Assembly: GCA_963402885.1 (NCBI GenBank)
Contig: OY727093.1
Span: forward strand, 31,495,409 to 31,559,408
Length of the DNA: 64,000 nucleotides
From: Antedon bifida
Taxonomy: Eukaryota; Echinodermata; Crinoidea; Comatulida; Antedonidae
Direction of reading: 5' to 3'
Numbering within the stretch: position 1 is the stretch's first letter; each line of letters starts with the position of its first letter. The notes beneath the pieces were generated by a model, which was given only the letters and a program-made list of their open reading frames with translations, had not been told where the DNA came from and searched no databases. Below, in pieces: positions 63,230 to 64,000 of the stretch. The position numbers and the translations under genes are program-made.

Positions 63230-63604
63230 TTTGTATAGTTTCTTTTAAAATTACCAATTTAATATGATTTTTGGTGACGTGTTTATAACGTAAAGTAATT
63301 TTAATTAAACATTTACATATGTTTTGGCTATATATGCTGTATTTCAAAATTGATAGAAGAATATTAAAAAAAATTTAAAACAAAAAAATTTATGAAAAAT
63401 ACAGTAAATGATTTATTAGTTTATCATTGTGCATAATTAGAGATAATACCAGCTGTGGTAGCATTCTTGCATTTTGTATTTGCCAAGATAATTTGTAAGT
63501 TGGTTAATATAAGTGAATTAAACCGATTTATTAAGCTAGTACTGTAAACCAGCCTAATAAAGGGTATATAGTAGGCTTATCCATAGAGAAATAGTATATA
63601 TTTC

Positions 63605-63910
63605 TCTATGGTTTATTTAAGCTAAGTCTTACCTTACTAGGTTAACTAAGCTAAGGCTAACTAAGTTAAGGCTAACTAAGTTAAGGCTTACTTACTAGGT
63701 TAACTAAGCTAAGGCTAAGTTAGTAGGCTAACTAAGCTAAGGCTAACTAAACTAAGGCTAACTTAGTAAGCTAAGGCTAACTTAGTAGGTTAACTAAGCT
63801 AAGGCTAACTTAGTAGGTTAACTAAGCTAAAACTAACTTAGTAGGTTAACTAAGGTAAGGCAAACTTAGTAGGTTAACTAAGCTAAAACTACAGTAAAAC
63901 TAACTTAGTA
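63605..63910. repeat. Minisatellite, about 28-bp units
   Basis: AAGCTAAGGCTAACTTAGTA followed by GGTTAACT repeats about ten times with small changes. Because CTAAG/CTTAG and GTTAAC are partly self-complementary, each unit can fold. Confidence 0.85.
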
Positions 63911-64000
63911 GGCCCGGTTTAAATTTACTTGTAAGAAAAAACTTTCTGTACAGTATCGAACATTAACTGTTGTGCATGAGTCGTTTAACAGTAGTAGTAG

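Overview
The window is eukaryotic nuclear DNA: AT-rich, with intron-split genes using GT/AG splice sites, tRNA-derived SINEs and many short inverted-repeat transposons. I found no bacterial operons, rRNA, CRISPR array or intact autonomous transposon. Protein similarity judged by eye (ADAR2, ATP6V0A, KANSL2, cyclin T, a MEGF/Draper-type receptor) points to an invertebrate animal, most likely a deuterostome. An echinoderm is my guess, at low confidence.

Layout: (1) 1-2490, noncoding with several inverted-repeat elements. (2) 2.49-9.38 kb, minus strand: ADAR2-like RNA adenosine deaminase in two exons. (3) 9.4-13.1 kb, noncoding with a SINE, a 340-bp inverted-repeat element and a GCC-rich stretch. 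(4) 13.17-16.59 kb, plus strand: small EGF-repeat, single-pass receptor with an ITAM-like tail. (5) 18.25-33.29 kb, minus strand: V-ATPase subunit a, paralogue A, with a duplicated exon pair and a candidate microexon. (6) 34.83-45.96 kb, plus strand: V-ATPase subunit a, paralogue B, head to head with A. (7) 47.68-52.52 kb, minus strand: KANSL2 (NSL complex) with a C-terminal MSL2-type CXC cysteine domain. (8) 53.64-62.94 kb, plus strand: an unusually long cyclin T. (9) 63.0-64.0 kb, 3' flank and a minisatellite. From the receptor onward the genes alternate strand, giving tail-to-tail pairs (receptor/A, B/KANSL2) and head-to-head pairs (A/B, KANSL2/cyclin T).

I rebuilt exon chains by following frames and splice sites. 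Every full chain comes out divisible by three: ADAR 665 aa from the chosen Met, receptor 516, V-ATPase A 833, B 830, KANSL2 552, cyclin T 1420. That is internal support for the models. KANSL2 and cyclin T are both nuclear regulators of transcription; the V-ATPase pair acts in acidified membranes; ADAR edits double-stranded RNA.

Most notable: the CXC domain on KANSL2; patches of near-identity between the V-ATPase paralogues that suggest gene conversion; the duplicated V-ATPase exons; a cyclin T 3' splice site duplicated in tandem with the first bases of its exon; and about 21 copies of a near-palindromic MITE, four of which lie within about 12 bases of a 5' splice site.
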